64,000 bases of DNA from Alitabrizicola rongguiensis. Lineage in GTDB: Bacteria > Pseudomonadota > Alphaproteobacteria > Rhodobacterales > Rhodobacteraceae. A program made the translations under genes and the position numbers. The stretch's first letter is position 1. Each line of letters begins with the position of its first letter. Shown here piece by piece: positions 53,892 to 64,000 of this stretch. The notes beneath the pieces were generated by a model that was not told where the DNA came from, made no database searches, and saw only the letters and a program-made list of their open reading frames with translations. The stretch is from positions 1,054,001-1,118,000 of the forward strand of contig NZ_JAKENF010000002.1 in NCBI RefSeq assembly GCF_021491355.1. The letters run 5' to 3'.

Positions 53892-54829
53892 TTCACCAGG
53901 CCAATGGCTTTGAGCACGGCCTCGGTCGAGGCAATGTCAGCCGCAAGCTGTTCCTGGAAGGCGGGACCGGCAAGATAGGTGTCCGACCAGCCCTTGTCGG
54001 CAAGCTGCTTCTGCCAGGCTTCGGATTTCACCATCTTCTCGATGTCGGCCGAGACTTTTGCTTTCTGCTCGTCGGTCAGGCCCGGGGCTGCTGCGACCAT
54101 GCGCCAGTTCTGAAGCTGGACGTCCAGCCCGGATTCCTTCAGCGTCGGGGCATCGACGCCCTTGATCCGTTCTGGCGCCGTCACGGCCAGCAAGCGCAGC
54201 GTTCCGGCTTTCACCTGTTCCTCGAACTCGCCGACGGACGAGACGCCCGCAGTTACCTGATTGCCGAGGATGGCGGCCAGTGCCTCGCCACCGCCCGAAT
54301 AGGCGATGTAGTTGATCTTCGTCGGATCAACGCCCGCCGCCTTGGCAAGAAGGCCGACGGCGATATGGTCGGTGCCGCCCGCAGACCCGCCGGCCCAGCT
54401 GACTGCGCCGGGATCGGCCTTGAGCGCCTCGATCAGCCCGTTGATATCGGCAATGGGCGACGCTGCCGGGACTACGATCGCCTCGTATTCGCCGGTCAGG
54501 CGGGCAATCGGCGTAACATCGGCAAGCGTCACCGGAGAGGCGTTGGTCAGGATCGCACCGACCATGACGAAGCCGCCGACGATCAGCGCGTCGGGATTGC
54601 CGGCGGACTGGCTTGCGAACTGGGCAAGACCGATGGTGCCACCCGCGCCCGGAACGTTCTGGACCTGGACAGAGGGCGAGATGCCTTCGCCCTGCATCAC
54701 CGTTTGCATGGTGCGTGCGGTCTGGTCCCAGCCGCCGCCCGGCGCTGCCGGTGCGATGATCGTGTAATCCGCCGCCGCAGGCAGGGCGGTCAGGCCAGCC
54801 ATCAGGCCGGCAAGAATGAAAGTCTTCAT
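53888..54829 (-). CDS. tctC: Tripartite tricarboxylate transporter, periplasmic binding protein TctC
   Basis: This 313-residue precursor has a signal peptide ([20 protein letters not shown]) and a Bug-type mature receptor: [34 protein letters not shown] and the [20 protein letters not shown] segment in parts. I placed the start at ATG 54829, where GCGGAGGAAAAC precedes it; an upstream ATG adds 43 residues without family sequence. It is the first gene of tctCBA and delivers the acid substrate to TctA. Confidence 0.9.
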   Translation of the reverse strand: MKTFILAGLMAGLTALPAAADYTIIAPAAPGGGWDQTARTMQTVMQGEGISPSVQVQNVPGAGGTIGLAQFASQSAGNPDALIVGGFVMVGAILTNASPVTLADVTPIARLTGEYEAIVVPAASPIADINGLIEALKADPGAVSWAGGSAGGTDHIAVGLLAKAAGVDPTKINYIAYSGGGEALAAILGNQVTAGVSSVGEFEEQVKAGTLRLLAVTAPERIKGVDAPTLKESGLDVQLQNWRMVAAAPGLTDEQKAKVSADIEKMVKSEAWQKQLADKGWSDTYLAGPAFQEQLAADIASTEAVLKAIGLVK

Positions 54830-55019
54830 GTTTTCCTCCGCACATGATCGCCCGCCGGTGAAGGCGTCGATCCGTCCTTGTTTCTTGCGATTGACCCGCG
54901 CCTCTCCCAAAGCGCGGATGCCTTGCCTGCCTCCACAGGCACAACACGTTTCCAGCACAGAAAGCTGTCACGGACCTGACATCCGACGCACTTCGCGAAA
55001 AAACAATCGGAAGACAGGA

Positions 55020-56108
55020 TCAGTTCCCGGCCAGGGCATCATTCCAGCGATCGATCAGCCGCTTGCGCGTCGCCTGGTCGAGATAGGCCAGAAGACCGGG
55101 GCTGACGGGCACAGGACGCAGCTTCATCGTGCCGATGTCCATCGCGCCCCCGGAAGACCCGCCTCGCCCCGCCACCTCGAGGCTGACTGCAGGCAGCCGC
55201 AGCTCGCGAGACAGAAGGCTCTGCCCCTCGGGCGACATCAGGAAAGAAAGGAATTCGGCGCCAAGGTCGGGCGATGCTGCGGCAGTCGGCACAAGAGCCA
55301 CACGCGAGACGACGACGGTGAAGTCCCTCGGCAGGACCAGTCCGACTTCGGGATGCTGCCTCGCGGCCTCCGCCACATATGAGCCGAGCAGGTTGTAACC
55401 GAAGATCAGCCGGCCGTCCGCGATCCGGTCAAGCAGGTCGCCCGAGGTGGCAAACTGCTGCACATCCGCCTTGCCAAGCGCTTCGACTACAGCCCAGATT
55501 CCCGGATAGAGTTCCTGATCACGTGCAAGAAACAGGTAACCCACCCCCGACTGGGTAATGTCATAGGTGCCGATCCGCGCGTGGACCCCTGCCGGATTCT
55601 CGCCCAGCCAAGCGATCAGATCGGCACGCGTATCGGGCACCTTCCGGCCGACAAAACTTGGCTTGTGATAAGCAAAAACTGCCGGTTCGAAGGTCAGCGC
55701 ATAGGCCGTATCGCGCCAATTGGCCCAGGCCGGCCAGTCTGCGGTGTCGGGCGTCAAGACCGGTCGGGCATATCCGTCATTCGCCAGTTTCACCTGAAGG
55801 TCCATGGCCGAGGAAAAGGCGAAATCCGCTGTCTTCCCGCCAGCCCGGCTTTCCTTGACGATGCGGTCATGCAGCTCGCCGGTCAGCAGATCCTCGTAGC
55901 GCACAGCGATGTCCGGATGTGCGACCTGGAATGCCGCGACCAGTGGGGCCGCAAGATCGGTGTCCAGCGAGGAATAGACGACCATCTGCCGCGCCGCGCC
56001 CCCGGCAGGAGCAGGAAAGTCGGCCACCTCCCCCGACAGCGCCGATCCGGGCGCGACAAAGGCCGCGCCGATGACAAGAAGCAGAAAGCGAAGGTCCCCA
56101 AGGCACAT
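55020..56108 (-). CDS. AfuA-like periplasmic binding protein linked to TctDE
   Basis: This 362-residue secreted protein of the iron/phosphonate-type receptor family has VVYSSLDTDLAAPLVAAFQ at the start of the mature part and FAYHKPSFVGRKVPDTRADLIAWL later on. It is encoded divergently from the tctDE regulators with a 79-bp gap. No ABC ATPase or permease is nearby, so it is probably a sensor accessory for the TctE kinase rather than an iron importer. Such receptor-plus-TctDE sets are known in proteobacteria. The signal peptide runs to about residue 24. Confidence 0.75.
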   Translation of the reverse strand: MCLGDLRFLLLVIGAAFVAPGSALSGEVADFPAPAGGAARQMVVYSSLDTDLAAPLVAAFQVAHPDIAVRYEDLLTGELHDRIVKESRAGGKTADFAFSSAMDLQVKLANDGYARPVLTPDTADWPAWANWRDTAYALTFEPAVFAYHKPSFVGRKVPDTRADLIAWLGENPAGVHARIGTYDITQSGVGYLFLARDQELYPGIWAVVEALGKADVQQFATSGDLLDRIADGRLIFGYNLLGSYVAEAARQHPEVGLVLPRDFTVVVSRVALVPTAAASPDLGAEFLSFLMSPEGQSLLSRELRLPAVSLEVAGRGGSSGGAMDIGTMKLRPVPVSPGLLAYLDQATRKRLIDRWNDALAGN

Positions 56109-56187
56109 GCCCGGCAGCTTGCAGCAGCACCTCTTGGTTCACAAGGTTGCTGACGCCCGTTAGGCTTGGACCCAAGGAGGGACCAGT

Positions 56188-56859
56188 TTGCGCATCCTGC
56201 TGGTGGAAGACAACCTGTCGCTTGCCGAGGGCCTTGCAGCCCTGCTTCGGCATACGGGCTATGCCGTGGACGTTGTAAATGACGGCGCCTCGGCCGAGGC
56301 TCTGGCAGCGGCGGAAAACTTCGACCTCGTTGTGCTCGACCTGAACCTGCCTCAGATGGATGGCCTGGAAGTGTTGCGCGCCATGCGGGCCCGCCGGAAC
56401 GCCGCCGCAGTCATGATCCTGACGGCACGGGGCGCGCCGGAGGAAAGGGTGAAAGGCCTCGACCTTGGAGCCGATGACTACCTCATCAAGCCCTTTGACA
56501 TCGGCGAGTTCGAGGCGCGGGTTCGATCGCTCCTGCGGCGGCAGGCGGGGCTCAAGACATCGACTATCAGTTTTGGCTCGCTGAGCTTCGATCTGACCGG
56601 CCGCAGCTTCGCCCTTTCGGATCAGCCGCTGGACCTGCCGGCGCGCGAACGGAGCCTGCTCGAACTCCTGATCCTGCGCGCAGGCAAGGTGGTGGCGCGG
56701 GAAGCCATCGTTCAATCCCTCACTTCGCTGGAAGACGAGCTTTCTGCAAATGCGATCGAGCAGTATGTCAGCCGCCTGAGAAAGCGCCTCGCCGCCTCCG
56801 GCCTCACTGTCAAGACCGCGCGCGGGATTGGCTATTTCCTCGACCGGACCGAAACGTGA
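56188..56859 (+). CDS. tctD: Two-component response regulator TctD
   Basis: This 223-residue OmpR-type regulator has a receiver domain with D51 (VVLDLNLPQMDG) and the conserved lysine in ADDYLIKPF, then a C-terminal winged-helix DNA-binding domain (LEDELSANAIEQYVSRLRKRL). The start is a TTG with AAGGAGGG before it. The gene overlaps the kinase gene by 4 nt. In this context it should switch on tctCBA. Confidence 0.87.
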   Translation: MRILLVEDNLSLAEGLAALLRHTGYAVDVVNDGASAEALAAAENFDLVVLDLNLPQMDGLEVLRAMRARRNAAAVMILTARGAPEERVKGLDLGADDYLIKPFDIGEFEARVRSLLRRQAGLKTSTISFGSLSFDLTGRSFALSDQPLDLPARERSLLELLILRAGKVVAREAIVQSLTSLEDELSANAIEQYVSRLRKRLAASGLTVKTARGIGYFLDRTET

Positions 56860-58238
56860 GAGGCCAGCCGCTCTCGCTGCGAGCGCGCCTGCTTGCCTGG
56901 CTTCTGATCGCAACCGCCGTAATGGGTGCCGCCGCGCTGGTCGACACCTGGCGCGAGGCTGTGCGGACGGCCAACGATCTTGCCGACCGGGTTCTGGCGG
57001 GATCGGCGCTGGTGATCGCTGAACATGCCGGTCTCGACAGCGAGGGGAACCTTGCGATCGACATCCCCTATGGGGCACTCGAAATGCTCAGTTCCGCCGC
57101 CCAGGACCGCGTATTCTATCGCGTCGACGGGCCGACGGGCGAACTGGTCACCGGCTATGCCGATCTGCCGGTTGCCGAAGCTGCGCAAGGCGGCCCACCG
57201 GCGTTTGCGGACGGCCAATTGCAGGGAACGCCCGTGCGGGTCGCCAGCCTGGCGCGGGCGACATCGACCGGGATCGACGAGTTGCCATTCGTGGTGACGG
57301 TGGCCGAGACAACGGGCGCGCGACAGGCACTTTCACAGGCGATCCTTGTTCGATCGGCGCTCCGCCTGCTCGGGATGATCGCGGGCGCAGCCGCCATCGT
57401 CTGGATCGCGGTAACCTTGTCGCTGCGCCCACTCTACCGGCTGGGCGAAGCGATTGCGGAACGCAGCCCCGACGACCTTTCGCCCCTAGACACCGCTGTT
57501 CCCTCCGAGGTGAGGGCGCTGGTTGAAACGGAGAACTCCTTCATGGCCCGGCTCAAGGCTTCCCTTGATGGGCTGCGGAACTTTACTGGCAATGCCGGTC
57601 ACCAGCTGCGTACACCCTTGACCATCGTCAGGACCCAACTCGCGCTCGCAGCCCGCGCCCCAACGATCGACGCCGCGCGAGATGCGGTCGCGAAGGGCGA
57701 TGCGGCACTTGGCCATGCCGAAAGAGTTCTGGCGCAGCTCTTGCTGCTCGCAAGGGTCGATGCTGCAGGGGGAACCCGGCCGGCACTTGGTCTGGTCGAC
57801 GCGACGACCCTCGCCCGCGACCTGACCGCAGAGCATATTCCGGCGGCGACCGACGCGGGGATAGACCTTGGATTCGAGTCAGAAGATCAGGCTCTCCCCC
57901 CGATCCGCGCCGAGCCACTTCTCCTGTCCGAAGCCTTGCGGAACCTTTTGTCCAACGCGATCCTTCACGCGGGCAAAGGCGCGGTCGTCACCGTCCGCCT
58001 GCGTCGTGACGGCAACGCGTTGTGCGTCGAGGTCGAAGACAACGGCCCGGGCATTCCTGCAGATACGCGTGGTGCCGTCACAACACGCTTCGAACGGGGC
58101 GCGACGCTTGGCCCGGGCATGGGCCTTGGCCTTGCCGTGGTGGTCGAGATCGCCGCGCTGTTCGGCGGCCATCTTGACCTAAAGGCGGGAGCCGGAGGAA
58201 AGGGCTTGTGTGCCTGCCTGCATCTGCCGGCGGCTTAG
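56856..58238 (+). CDS. tctE: Two-component sensor histidine kinase TctE
   Basis: The 460-residue kinase has two membrane helices (near 20 and 170), a periplasmic domain of about 130 residues between them, a linker with the phospho-accepting H249 in AGHQLRTPLT, and an ATP-binding domain with N, G1 and G2 boxes (LRNLLSNAILHAG; VEDNGPGIP; GPGMGLGLAVV). It starts at a GTG overlapping the tctD stop codon. The periplasmic domain may dock the AfuA-like receptor encoded upstream. Confidence 0.87.
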   Translation: MRGQPLSLRARLLAWLLIATAVMGAAALVDTWREAVRTANDLADRVLAGSALVIAEHAGLDSEGNLAIDIPYGALEMLSSAAQDRVFYRVDGPTGELVTGYADLPVAEAAQGGPPAFADGQLQGTPVRVASLARATSTGIDELPFVVTVAETTGARQALSQAILVRSALRLLGMIAGAAAIVWIAVTLSLRPLYRLGEAIAERSPDDLSPLDTAVPSEVRALVETENSFMARLKASLDGLRNFTGNAGHQLRTPLTIVRTQLALAARAPTIDAARDAVAKGDAALGHAERVLAQLLLLARVDAAGGTRPALGLVDATTLARDLTAEHIPAATDAGIDLGFESEDQALPPIRAEPLLLSEALRNLLSNAILHAGKGAVVTVRLRRDGNALCVEVEDNGPGIPADTRGAVTTRFERGATLGPGMGLGLAVVVEIAALFGGHLDLKAGAGGKGLCACLHLPAA

Positions 58239-58412
58239 GCCGCGCGCACTTGGCACCGGGACATCGCCCACCAGTTCCCGAGCTCATTCAGTGGCGGGCT
58301 TCGCCATCCGGAGCCGCTTCGCCGGCCACCCAGTTGTAGCGCATGGATTCGTCATGCACTAAGATCGCAGACGGACCAGTCATTCGGGGCCGGCCAAGAC
58401 ATGCAAGCGGGA

Positions 58413-58462
58413 TGAAATCCGCATTTCACCTAACGCAGCAGACCGAATTCTTGGGTGAATTC
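58413..58462. promoter_or_regulatory. Two inverted repeats upstream of the lgoD operon
   Basis: At 58413-58428 TGAAAT and ATTTCA are perfect inverts around CCGC. At 58445-58462 GAATTC occurs twice around TTGGGT. Both lie within 100 nt before the lgoD start, where a repressor of GntR or LacI type would bind. An AAGGAG at 58468 precedes the start by more than 30 nt and may belong to an upstream start choice. Confidence 0.4.
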
Positions 58463-58506
58463 AGCATAAGGAGAATCGGCTTGGGAGTTTGGTCGTGCCC
58501 GCAACC

Positions 58507-59523
58507 ATGAGATCGGTCGTCTGCGAGGCGCCTGGTCGGATCACTGTTCAAGAACGGACAAGCGCTCCCCTCCAGCCGGGCGAAGTGAAGCTGAGGATCA
58601 GGCGAGCCGGAATCTGTGGAACCGACTATCATATCTATTCGGGCCTTCATCCGTTCCTGACCTATCCAAGAGTGATCGGGCATGAACTGTCCGGAGTGAT
58701 CGAAGCATGCCCGTCCGAGAGCGAATGGCAGGTCGGGCAACTCGTCGCGGTCAACCCGTACATTGCTTGCGGAACATGTCACGCCTGCCGGACGGGCAAG
58801 CCCAACTGCTGCATGAACATAGCCGTTCTTGGCGTTCACCGCGACGGCGGGATGTCGGACTTTCTGAACGTGCCGGAACGCAATCTTATCCGCGCAGACG
58901 GGCTTTCCGAGGATCAGGCAGCCTCAGTAGAATTTCTGGCTATCGGGGCCCATGCCGTCCGGCGCGGATCCGTCAGTGCCGGAACCCGAGCGCTGGTTGT
59001 TGGAGCCGGCCCAATCGGTATCGGCGCTGCAATCTTTGCACAGATTGCCGGGGCGAAGGTCACGATCGTGGACCAAGATCCAGACCGCCTTGCCCTGGTA
59101 TCCTCTGCGATCGGAATCAAGGATGTCATCCGGTCGGAAGACAAGATCGCATCTCGGCTATCTGACGCGACCAATGGAGACGGCTTTGACGTGGTCTTTG
59201 ATGCGACAGGAAATCAGGCGTCCATGGAGGCAAGCTTTTCCTATGTCGCCCATGGCGGCGTGATGGTTCTGGTGGGCCTTCTCAAGGCCAGGATCAGTTT
59301 CGACGACCCAGAGTTCCATCGCCGCGAGATGACGTTGATGGCCAGTCGAAACGCCACGCAAACGGACTTCGATCACGTCATCTCGGCAATCCGCGACGGA
59401 CGGGCCGACGTCGATCGCCTTATCACACATCGCTCCTCGCTTTCGCAGGTCTGCGCGGACCTGCCGAGATGGGCCAAGGACAAGACCGGCCTGATCAAGG
59501 CCATGGTCTCTTTCGACGGATGA
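58507..59523 (+). CDS. lgoD: L-galactonate 5-dehydrogenase-like zinc alcohol dehydrogenase
   Basis: This 338-residue MDR-family dehydrogenase has catalytic zinc ligands in GICGTD and VIGHE, four structural-zinc cysteines in CGTCHACRTGKPNCC and the NAD motif VGAGPIGIG. Segments such as YPRVIGHE, LGVHRDGGMSDFLNVP and REMTLMASRNAT closely follow E. coli LgoD (YjjN), which oxidises L-galactonate to D-tagaturonate. I chose ATG 58507 because it aligns with LgoD; TTG 58489 and GTG 58495 are alternatives. The next gene, overlapping by 4 nt, is a tagaturonate-reductase-like enzyme, the expected next step. Confidence 0.75.
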   Translation: MRSVVCEAPGRITVQERTSAPLQPGEVKLRIRRAGICGTDYHIYSGLHPFLTYPRVIGHELSGVIEACPSESEWQVGQLVAVNPYIACGTCHACRTGKPNCCMNIAVLGVHRDGGMSDFLNVPERNLIRADGLSEDQAASVEFLAIGAHAVRRGSVSAGTRALVVGAGPIGIGAAIFAQIAGAKVTIVDQDPDRLALVSSAIGIKDVIRSEDKIASRLSDATNGDGFDVVFDATGNQASMEASFSYVAHGGVMVLVGLLKARISFDDPEFHRREMTLMASRNATQTDFDHVISAIRDGRADVDRLITHRSSLSQVCADLPRWAKDKTGLIKAMVSFDG

Positions 59524-60647
59524 ACCGCCGAATTCTTCAGTTCGGGACCAGCAGGTTTCTGCAGGCTCATGTGGATCTTTTTGTCCATGAAGCGCGCGAG
59601 GCCGGTCAGCAGATTGGTCCGATAACCATAGTGAAGTCCACCCCCGGAGCCGAACGCGCGGGACGCGTCCGTGCCTTTGCCGATCCTTCGGGATTTCCGG
59701 TGATCATTCGCGGCCTAGAGGCCGGACGAACGATAGAACGACAGGTAATGGTCAAGAGCGTTAGCCGTGCGATTGACGCCTCTTGCGACTGGCAACTGGT
59801 CGAGCGCATCTTCGCCGAAGAAACCGATATCGTCGTCAGTAACGTGGGCGAACTGGGCTTTTCGGTAGCAGACGAGGACAGGGACCCTGGCCTAGTCCTG
59901 TCAGGCGCGCCTCCTGCCAGTTTTCCCGCGAAACTCTTGCGCCTCCTTCGCAATCGCTACGACAGAGGCGCCGCTCCGTTGCTCATCCTGCCGTGCGAGC
60001 TTATTTCGAATAACGGCCAGGAGTTGCGCCGCATCCTGTTCCAACTCGGGCGCGATTGGAATGAGCGTCAGGATTTCCTCGATTGGTTCGCGCATTCCGT
60101 CACGATCTGCGACACACTCGTCGACCGGATCGTTTCGGAGCCCCTGGATCCCGTGGGGGCCGTGGCGGAGCCCTATGCGCTTTGGGCTATTCGGCGTGTT
60201 CCACAGTTTGTCGAGCCCTTCGCTCATCCCAGTGTCGTTTACACCGATGATCTCACCCCCTTCTTGCGGCTGAAGCTTCATATCCTGAATCTCGGACATA
60301 CCTGGCTTGCTGCGCAGTGGCTGGATCAGCAGCGCAAGCCTGACGAGACCGTACGTGAAATGCTGTCAGTTCCGCGGATCCGGAATGGTCTTCTCACGCT
60401 CTATCGGGACGAAGTCATACCCGGGTTCTTCGCACACGATATGGGCGATCAGGCAGAAGCGTACGTTGTCCAGACTATGGAGCGGTTCGATAACCCCTTC
60501 CTCAATCACCGACTTTCAGACATCGCCCAGAACCACTCGATCAAGATCCAGAATCGGGTCCGGGCATTTCTGGATTGGGTGCATCAGTCCCAGCCTGAAC
60601 TCTGGTTTCCGCAACTCGAGCGATTAGCGGAAGCCGGTCGAACATAG
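59520..60647 (+). CDS. uxaB: Mannitol dehydrogenase family, candidate tagaturonate reductase (UxaB-like)
   Basis: The 375-residue protein opens with ILQFGTSRFLQAHVD, the nucleotide-binding start of the UxaB/UxuB/mannitol dehydrogenase family, and has the catalytic-type LKLHILNLGHTWLA segment, where K, N and H are the family residues. It is about 100 residues shorter than E. coli UxaB (483). It overlaps lgoD by 4 nt. With LgoD it would take L-galactonate to D-tagaturonate and then D-altronate. Another hexuronate or alditol is possible. Confidence 0.65.
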   Translation: MNRRILQFGTSRFLQAHVDLFVHEAREAGQQIGPITIVKSTPGAERAGRVRAFADPSGFPVIIRGLEAGRTIERQVMVKSVSRAIDASCDWQLVERIFAEETDIVVSNVGELGFSVADEDRDPGLVLSGAPPASFPAKLLRLLRNRYDRGAAPLLILPCELISNNGQELRRILFQLGRDWNERQDFLDWFAHSVTICDTLVDRIVSEPLDPVGAVAEPYALWAIRRVPQFVEPFAHPSVVYTDDLTPFLRLKLHILNLGHTWLAAQWLDQQRKPDETVREMLSVPRIRNGLLTLYRDEVIPGFFAHDMGDQAEAYVVQTMERFDNPFLNHRLSDIAQNHSIKIQNRVRAFLDWVHQSQPELWFPQLERLAEAGRT

Positions 60648-60689
60648 GCTCGCGTCCCGATTTCGGCTCTGGCGCTGGGCGATCTGCTG

Positions 60690-61616
60690 TCAACAACCGT
60701 CGGAGTACGCATTTCGAAGCTGCTGCATATCGCAGAGCGCACCCCGCTGCTGAACCACCCGCCCCGCAACAGACTGCGCCTTTCGCACTGCGTCCCGTAT
60801 TCGTTCGCCGCGCAGGCGCGCTGCCAGATAGGCCCCGTTGAAACTATCCCCCGCACCCGTTGTGTCCACGACGCTTGCAGATGGCTGGACCGGAACAGCG
60901 CCTTCCAGGCACTTCTCATGGAAGAGGGTAGGATGTGTTCCATTCTTGACGATGACTTCGCCCGCTCCAAGAGCGTAGTACCGCTTGAGGGTTACCTCGG
61001 GTGTTTTGTCGCCAAACCCCGCCGCCTCGTCATCAAAGGTCGGCAGCAAGATATCGCAGACCGAAGCGGCGGCCGTGATTGTCTCTCGCATGACGGTCGC
61101 ATTCTCCCAGAGGCGCGAGCGGATGTTGGGATCCATAGCGACACGGAACGGGCGATCGTCCCTCTGACCCAATACTTCGATAAGGGCCTTGCGGCGGTCG
61201 GGCTCAAGGATGGCGAGGGTGATGCCGGAGAGGTAGACCAGGCCAGCGGATGAGACAGCTCCTGCGATCCATTCCGGGTCGTCCGCCAAGTGGCGAGCGG
61301 CCGAACTGGACCGCCAATAGGTGAAGAACCGCTCACCGGTCGCGTCATTGGCGATCGTGTAGAGGCCCGGGATCAGTTTCGGGTGACGGGCAATCTGTCG
61401 CGTTTCGATGCCGGCCGATGCAATGAAATCTAACATCTGGTCGGAAATCCTGTCCGTCCCAATCATCGTCAGATAATGGACCTGCCATTCGGACGACAGG
61501 AGTGCGCGCATGGCCCAGGCTACGTTCATCGTGTCGCCCGCGAAGCCTTGGCGCCAAAGACCGTTGTCGCTCTGCTGCAACTCGACCATGCATTCGCCGA
61601 TGGAGATCACTTGCAT
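60690..61616 (-). CDS. kdgK: 2-keto-3-deoxygluconate kinase
   Basis: This 308-residue PfkB-family sugar kinase has the N-terminal GECMVEL and GDTMNVAWAM (the GD-x-x-N of KDG kinases) and the active-site DTTGAGDSFNGAY near residue 258. KdgK makes 2-keto-3-deoxy-6-phosphogluconate, the entry to the Entner-Doudoroff pathway. It converges on the uxaB-like gene, with 42 nt between the stops, and completes the L-galactonate route except for altronate dehydratase. The kinase could also serve other aldonic acids. Confidence 0.8.
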   Translation of the reverse strand: MQVISIGECMVELQQSDNGLWRQGFAGDTMNVAWAMRALLSSEWQVHYLTMIGTDRISDQMLDFIASAGIETRQIARHPKLIPGLYTIANDATGERFFTYWRSSSAARHLADDPEWIAGAVSSAGLVYLSGITLAILEPDRRKALIEVLGQRDDRPFRVAMDPNIRSRLWENATVMRETITAAASVCDILLPTFDDEAAGFGDKTPEVTLKRYYALGAGEVIVKNGTHPTLFHEKCLEGAVPVQPSASVVDTTGAGDSFNGAYLAARLRGERIRDAVRKAQSVAGRVVQQRGALCDMQQLRNAYSDGC

Positions 61617-61648
61617 TTAGCGCCGCCTAGATTGTGCTTGATTGCTTT

Positions 61649-62885
<1,237 letters not shown>

Positions 62886-64000
62886 ATGGATTTTATCGGC
62901 GGGAGCAGTGCGGAAGCAATCGATGGCACCGAAGACGGTGATTACATTGAAGGTAATGGCGGCAACGACACCCTGAAAGGCCTCGGAGGCGAGGACGACA
63001 TTCTTGGCGGAAACGGTAACGACTCAATCTTTGGCGGAGACGAGGGCGACTACCTGATTGGAGGAGCCGGCAATGACACGATCGACGGCGGATCAGGTGG
63101 CGACGATGAAGACGAACTCGCCAACGACGAAGCACTATCAGGCGTCAACGTCAATCTTAGTACCGGAATTGCAACTGACGGGTTGGGCGGCACGGATGTC
63201 GTCAGCGAAATCGAACGGGTGCGCGGCAGCAGGTTTGGAGATTCCATCGTCGGTGATGACGAATGGAACAATATCATGGGCCTCGCCGGCAACGACACGC
63301 TCAATGGTGGCGGCGGAGGGAACCGGGTAGATTATATTCGAGATGATCGATATGGCGCCAAGCAAGGCGTAATCGTCGATCTTGGGACGGGCGTTGCGAG
63401 GGATGGATTCGGCAACACGGATACCTTGCTGAATTTTGCAGATGCCCGCGGCTCTGTTTTCTCTGACGTGTTGCGCGGCAATGGTGGCAACAACACCCTA
63501 CAGGGCCGTCAAGGCAATGACAGCTTTGTCGGACGAGGCGGTGATGACAATTTTCGTGGCGGCACCGGAAGCGACACTTTCGATGGCGGCACGGGCTGGG
63601 ATCGGGTCGACTACTTCGATGATGGCGAAGGCAACGGCACCAGAGGGATCCTCGTAAACCTTGCAACCGGAACCGGAATCGACAACTTCGGCTTCGCCGA
63701 GAAGTTCATCTCGATCGAGGCCGTCAATGGATCGATCTTCAACGACTCCGTCTATGGCGGAGCCGGAGATGAGGAGTTTTTCGGCGACGAGGGCAACGAT
63801 TCCCTGATCGGGAACGGTGGGAACGATTACCTCGGCGGCTTCTACGGCAACGACACACTCAATGGAGGAACCGGCGAAGACTACATCGAAGCCGGGGCAG
63901 GTTTTGACGTTGTCTACGGAGGTGCCGACTGGGACACGATGTCCTACAAGGACGACGGCGACGCCGCGACAGGTATCTCGGTTGTGTTTTCGTCGGCCAC
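62886..64000 (+). CDS. RTX/haemolysin-type calcium-binding repeat protein, 3' end outside window
   Basis: The frame is open to the window edge (371 codons). It begins straight with GGxGxDxLxGG nonapeptide repeats (GNGGNDTLKGLGGEDDILGG and so on), and these alternate with a second module of about 100 residues built from a VNLxTGxAxDGxG strand, a TDxxxxxExVxGSxFxDxxxG turn and then further repeats. I count about four alternating blocks. The repeats form calcium-bound beta-rolls and such proteins leave by type I secretion after their C-terminus, which is not in the window. There is no N-terminal signal peptide. A G9 tract and AT-rich DNA precede it. Confidence 0.85.
   Translation, partial: MDFIGGSSAEAIDGTEDGDYIEGNGGNDTLKGLGGEDDILGGNGNDSIFGGDEGDYLIGGAGNDTIDGGSGGDDEDELANDEALSGVNVNLSTGIATDGLGGTDVVSEIERVRGSRFGDSIVGDDEWNNIMGLAGNDTLNGGGGGNRVDYIRDDRYGAKQGVIVDLGTGVARDGFGNTDTLLNFADARGSVFSDVLRGNGGNNTLQGRQGNDSFVGRGGDDNFRGGTGSDTFDGGTGWDRVDYFDDGEGNGTRGILVNLATGTGIDNFGFAEKFISIEAVNGSIFNDSVYGGAGDEEFFGDEGNDSLIGNGGNDYLGGFYGNDTLNGGTGEDYIEAGAGFDVVYGGADWDTMSYKDDGDAATGISVVFSSA

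Noticed and set aside
55020-56108. Iron ABC transporter locus
   Set aside because: Only the receptor is present. No ATPase or permease is adjacent, and the neighbours are TctDE and TctCBA.
62886-64000. CRISPR-like or tandem DNA repeat
   Set aside because: The repetition is at the protein level (RTX nonapeptides) with no conserved spacing of identical DNA units.

Overview
This window looks like a chromosomal segment of a GC-rich, metabolically versatile alphaproteobacterium. The Rhodobacterales/Paracoccaceae are my best guess, from the codon use, a CuyA resembling those I recall from roseobacters, an LpiA/AcvB pair and many ABC and tripartite uptake operons. I saw no rRNA, tRNA, CRISPR array, insertion sequence or prophage. 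Nearly every kilobase is a compact catabolic operon. Both edges cut a gene: a membrane protein at the left and an RTX-repeat protein at the right.

Layout. 1-2760 is a nitric-oxide response locus: a membrane protein, a group III truncated haemoglobin and a divergent NsrR-type Rrf2 regulator with a 23-bp NsrR-like operator. The regulator is fused in frame to a complete TetR-type regulator, and a cupin gene follows. 3667-8999 is a YtfQRT/YjfF-type sugar ABC operon closed by a GntR/FadR regulator. 9776-17937 is the most interesting region. It holds a stand-alone Rieske protein, a Rieske oxygenase catalytic subunit that lacks its own Rieske cluster, a GST-like protein, an oxopurine/8-oxoguanine-deaminase-type amidohydrolase and a four-gene BMP-type nucleobase/nucleoside ABC importer. 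Apart from the missing reductase, this matches the NdmC/NdmD/NdmE logic of bacterial 7-methylxanthine N-demethylation, so I read it as a candidate modified-purine import, deamination and N-demethylation operon.

18725-26345 carries an EF-G-like GTPase with altered G motifs, then cyanophycinase, cyanophycin synthetase and a CphA paralogue that has lost the ATP-grasp domain. 26444-35153 is a dipeptide-type ABC operon headed by a 2-oxoglutarate/Fe(II) oxygenase and a Rieske monooxygenase, with a divergent LysR regulator and a clean palindromic operator. 35222-42252 looks like an organosulfonate operon: CuyA, an Asp/Glu-type racemase, a taurine-like ABC importer and an HpsN/histidinol-dehydrogenase-like enzyme, with a divergent LysR gene.

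42369-46417 is the lysyl-phosphatidylglycerol pair (acvB, lpiA/mprF). 46712-51748 holds a c-type cytochrome, a cysteine-containing secreted protein, PEP synthase and small proteins. 51876-58238 is a TctCBA tripartite tricarboxylate transporter with TctDE and a divergent AfuA-like periplasmic protein. 58507-62422 looks like an L-galactonate/L-galactose route (lgoD, uxaB-like, kdgK, L-fucose-dehydrogenase-like SDR). The end of the window is an RTX protein with a G9 tract just upstream of its start.

A recurring design is visible. In three ABC operons that begin with, or contain, a solute-binding-protein gene, a strong GC-rich hairpin follows that gene and precedes the membrane or ATPase genes, consistent with differential expression of the binding protein. 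Functions were assigned from motifs and remembered family sequences. No database search was run.
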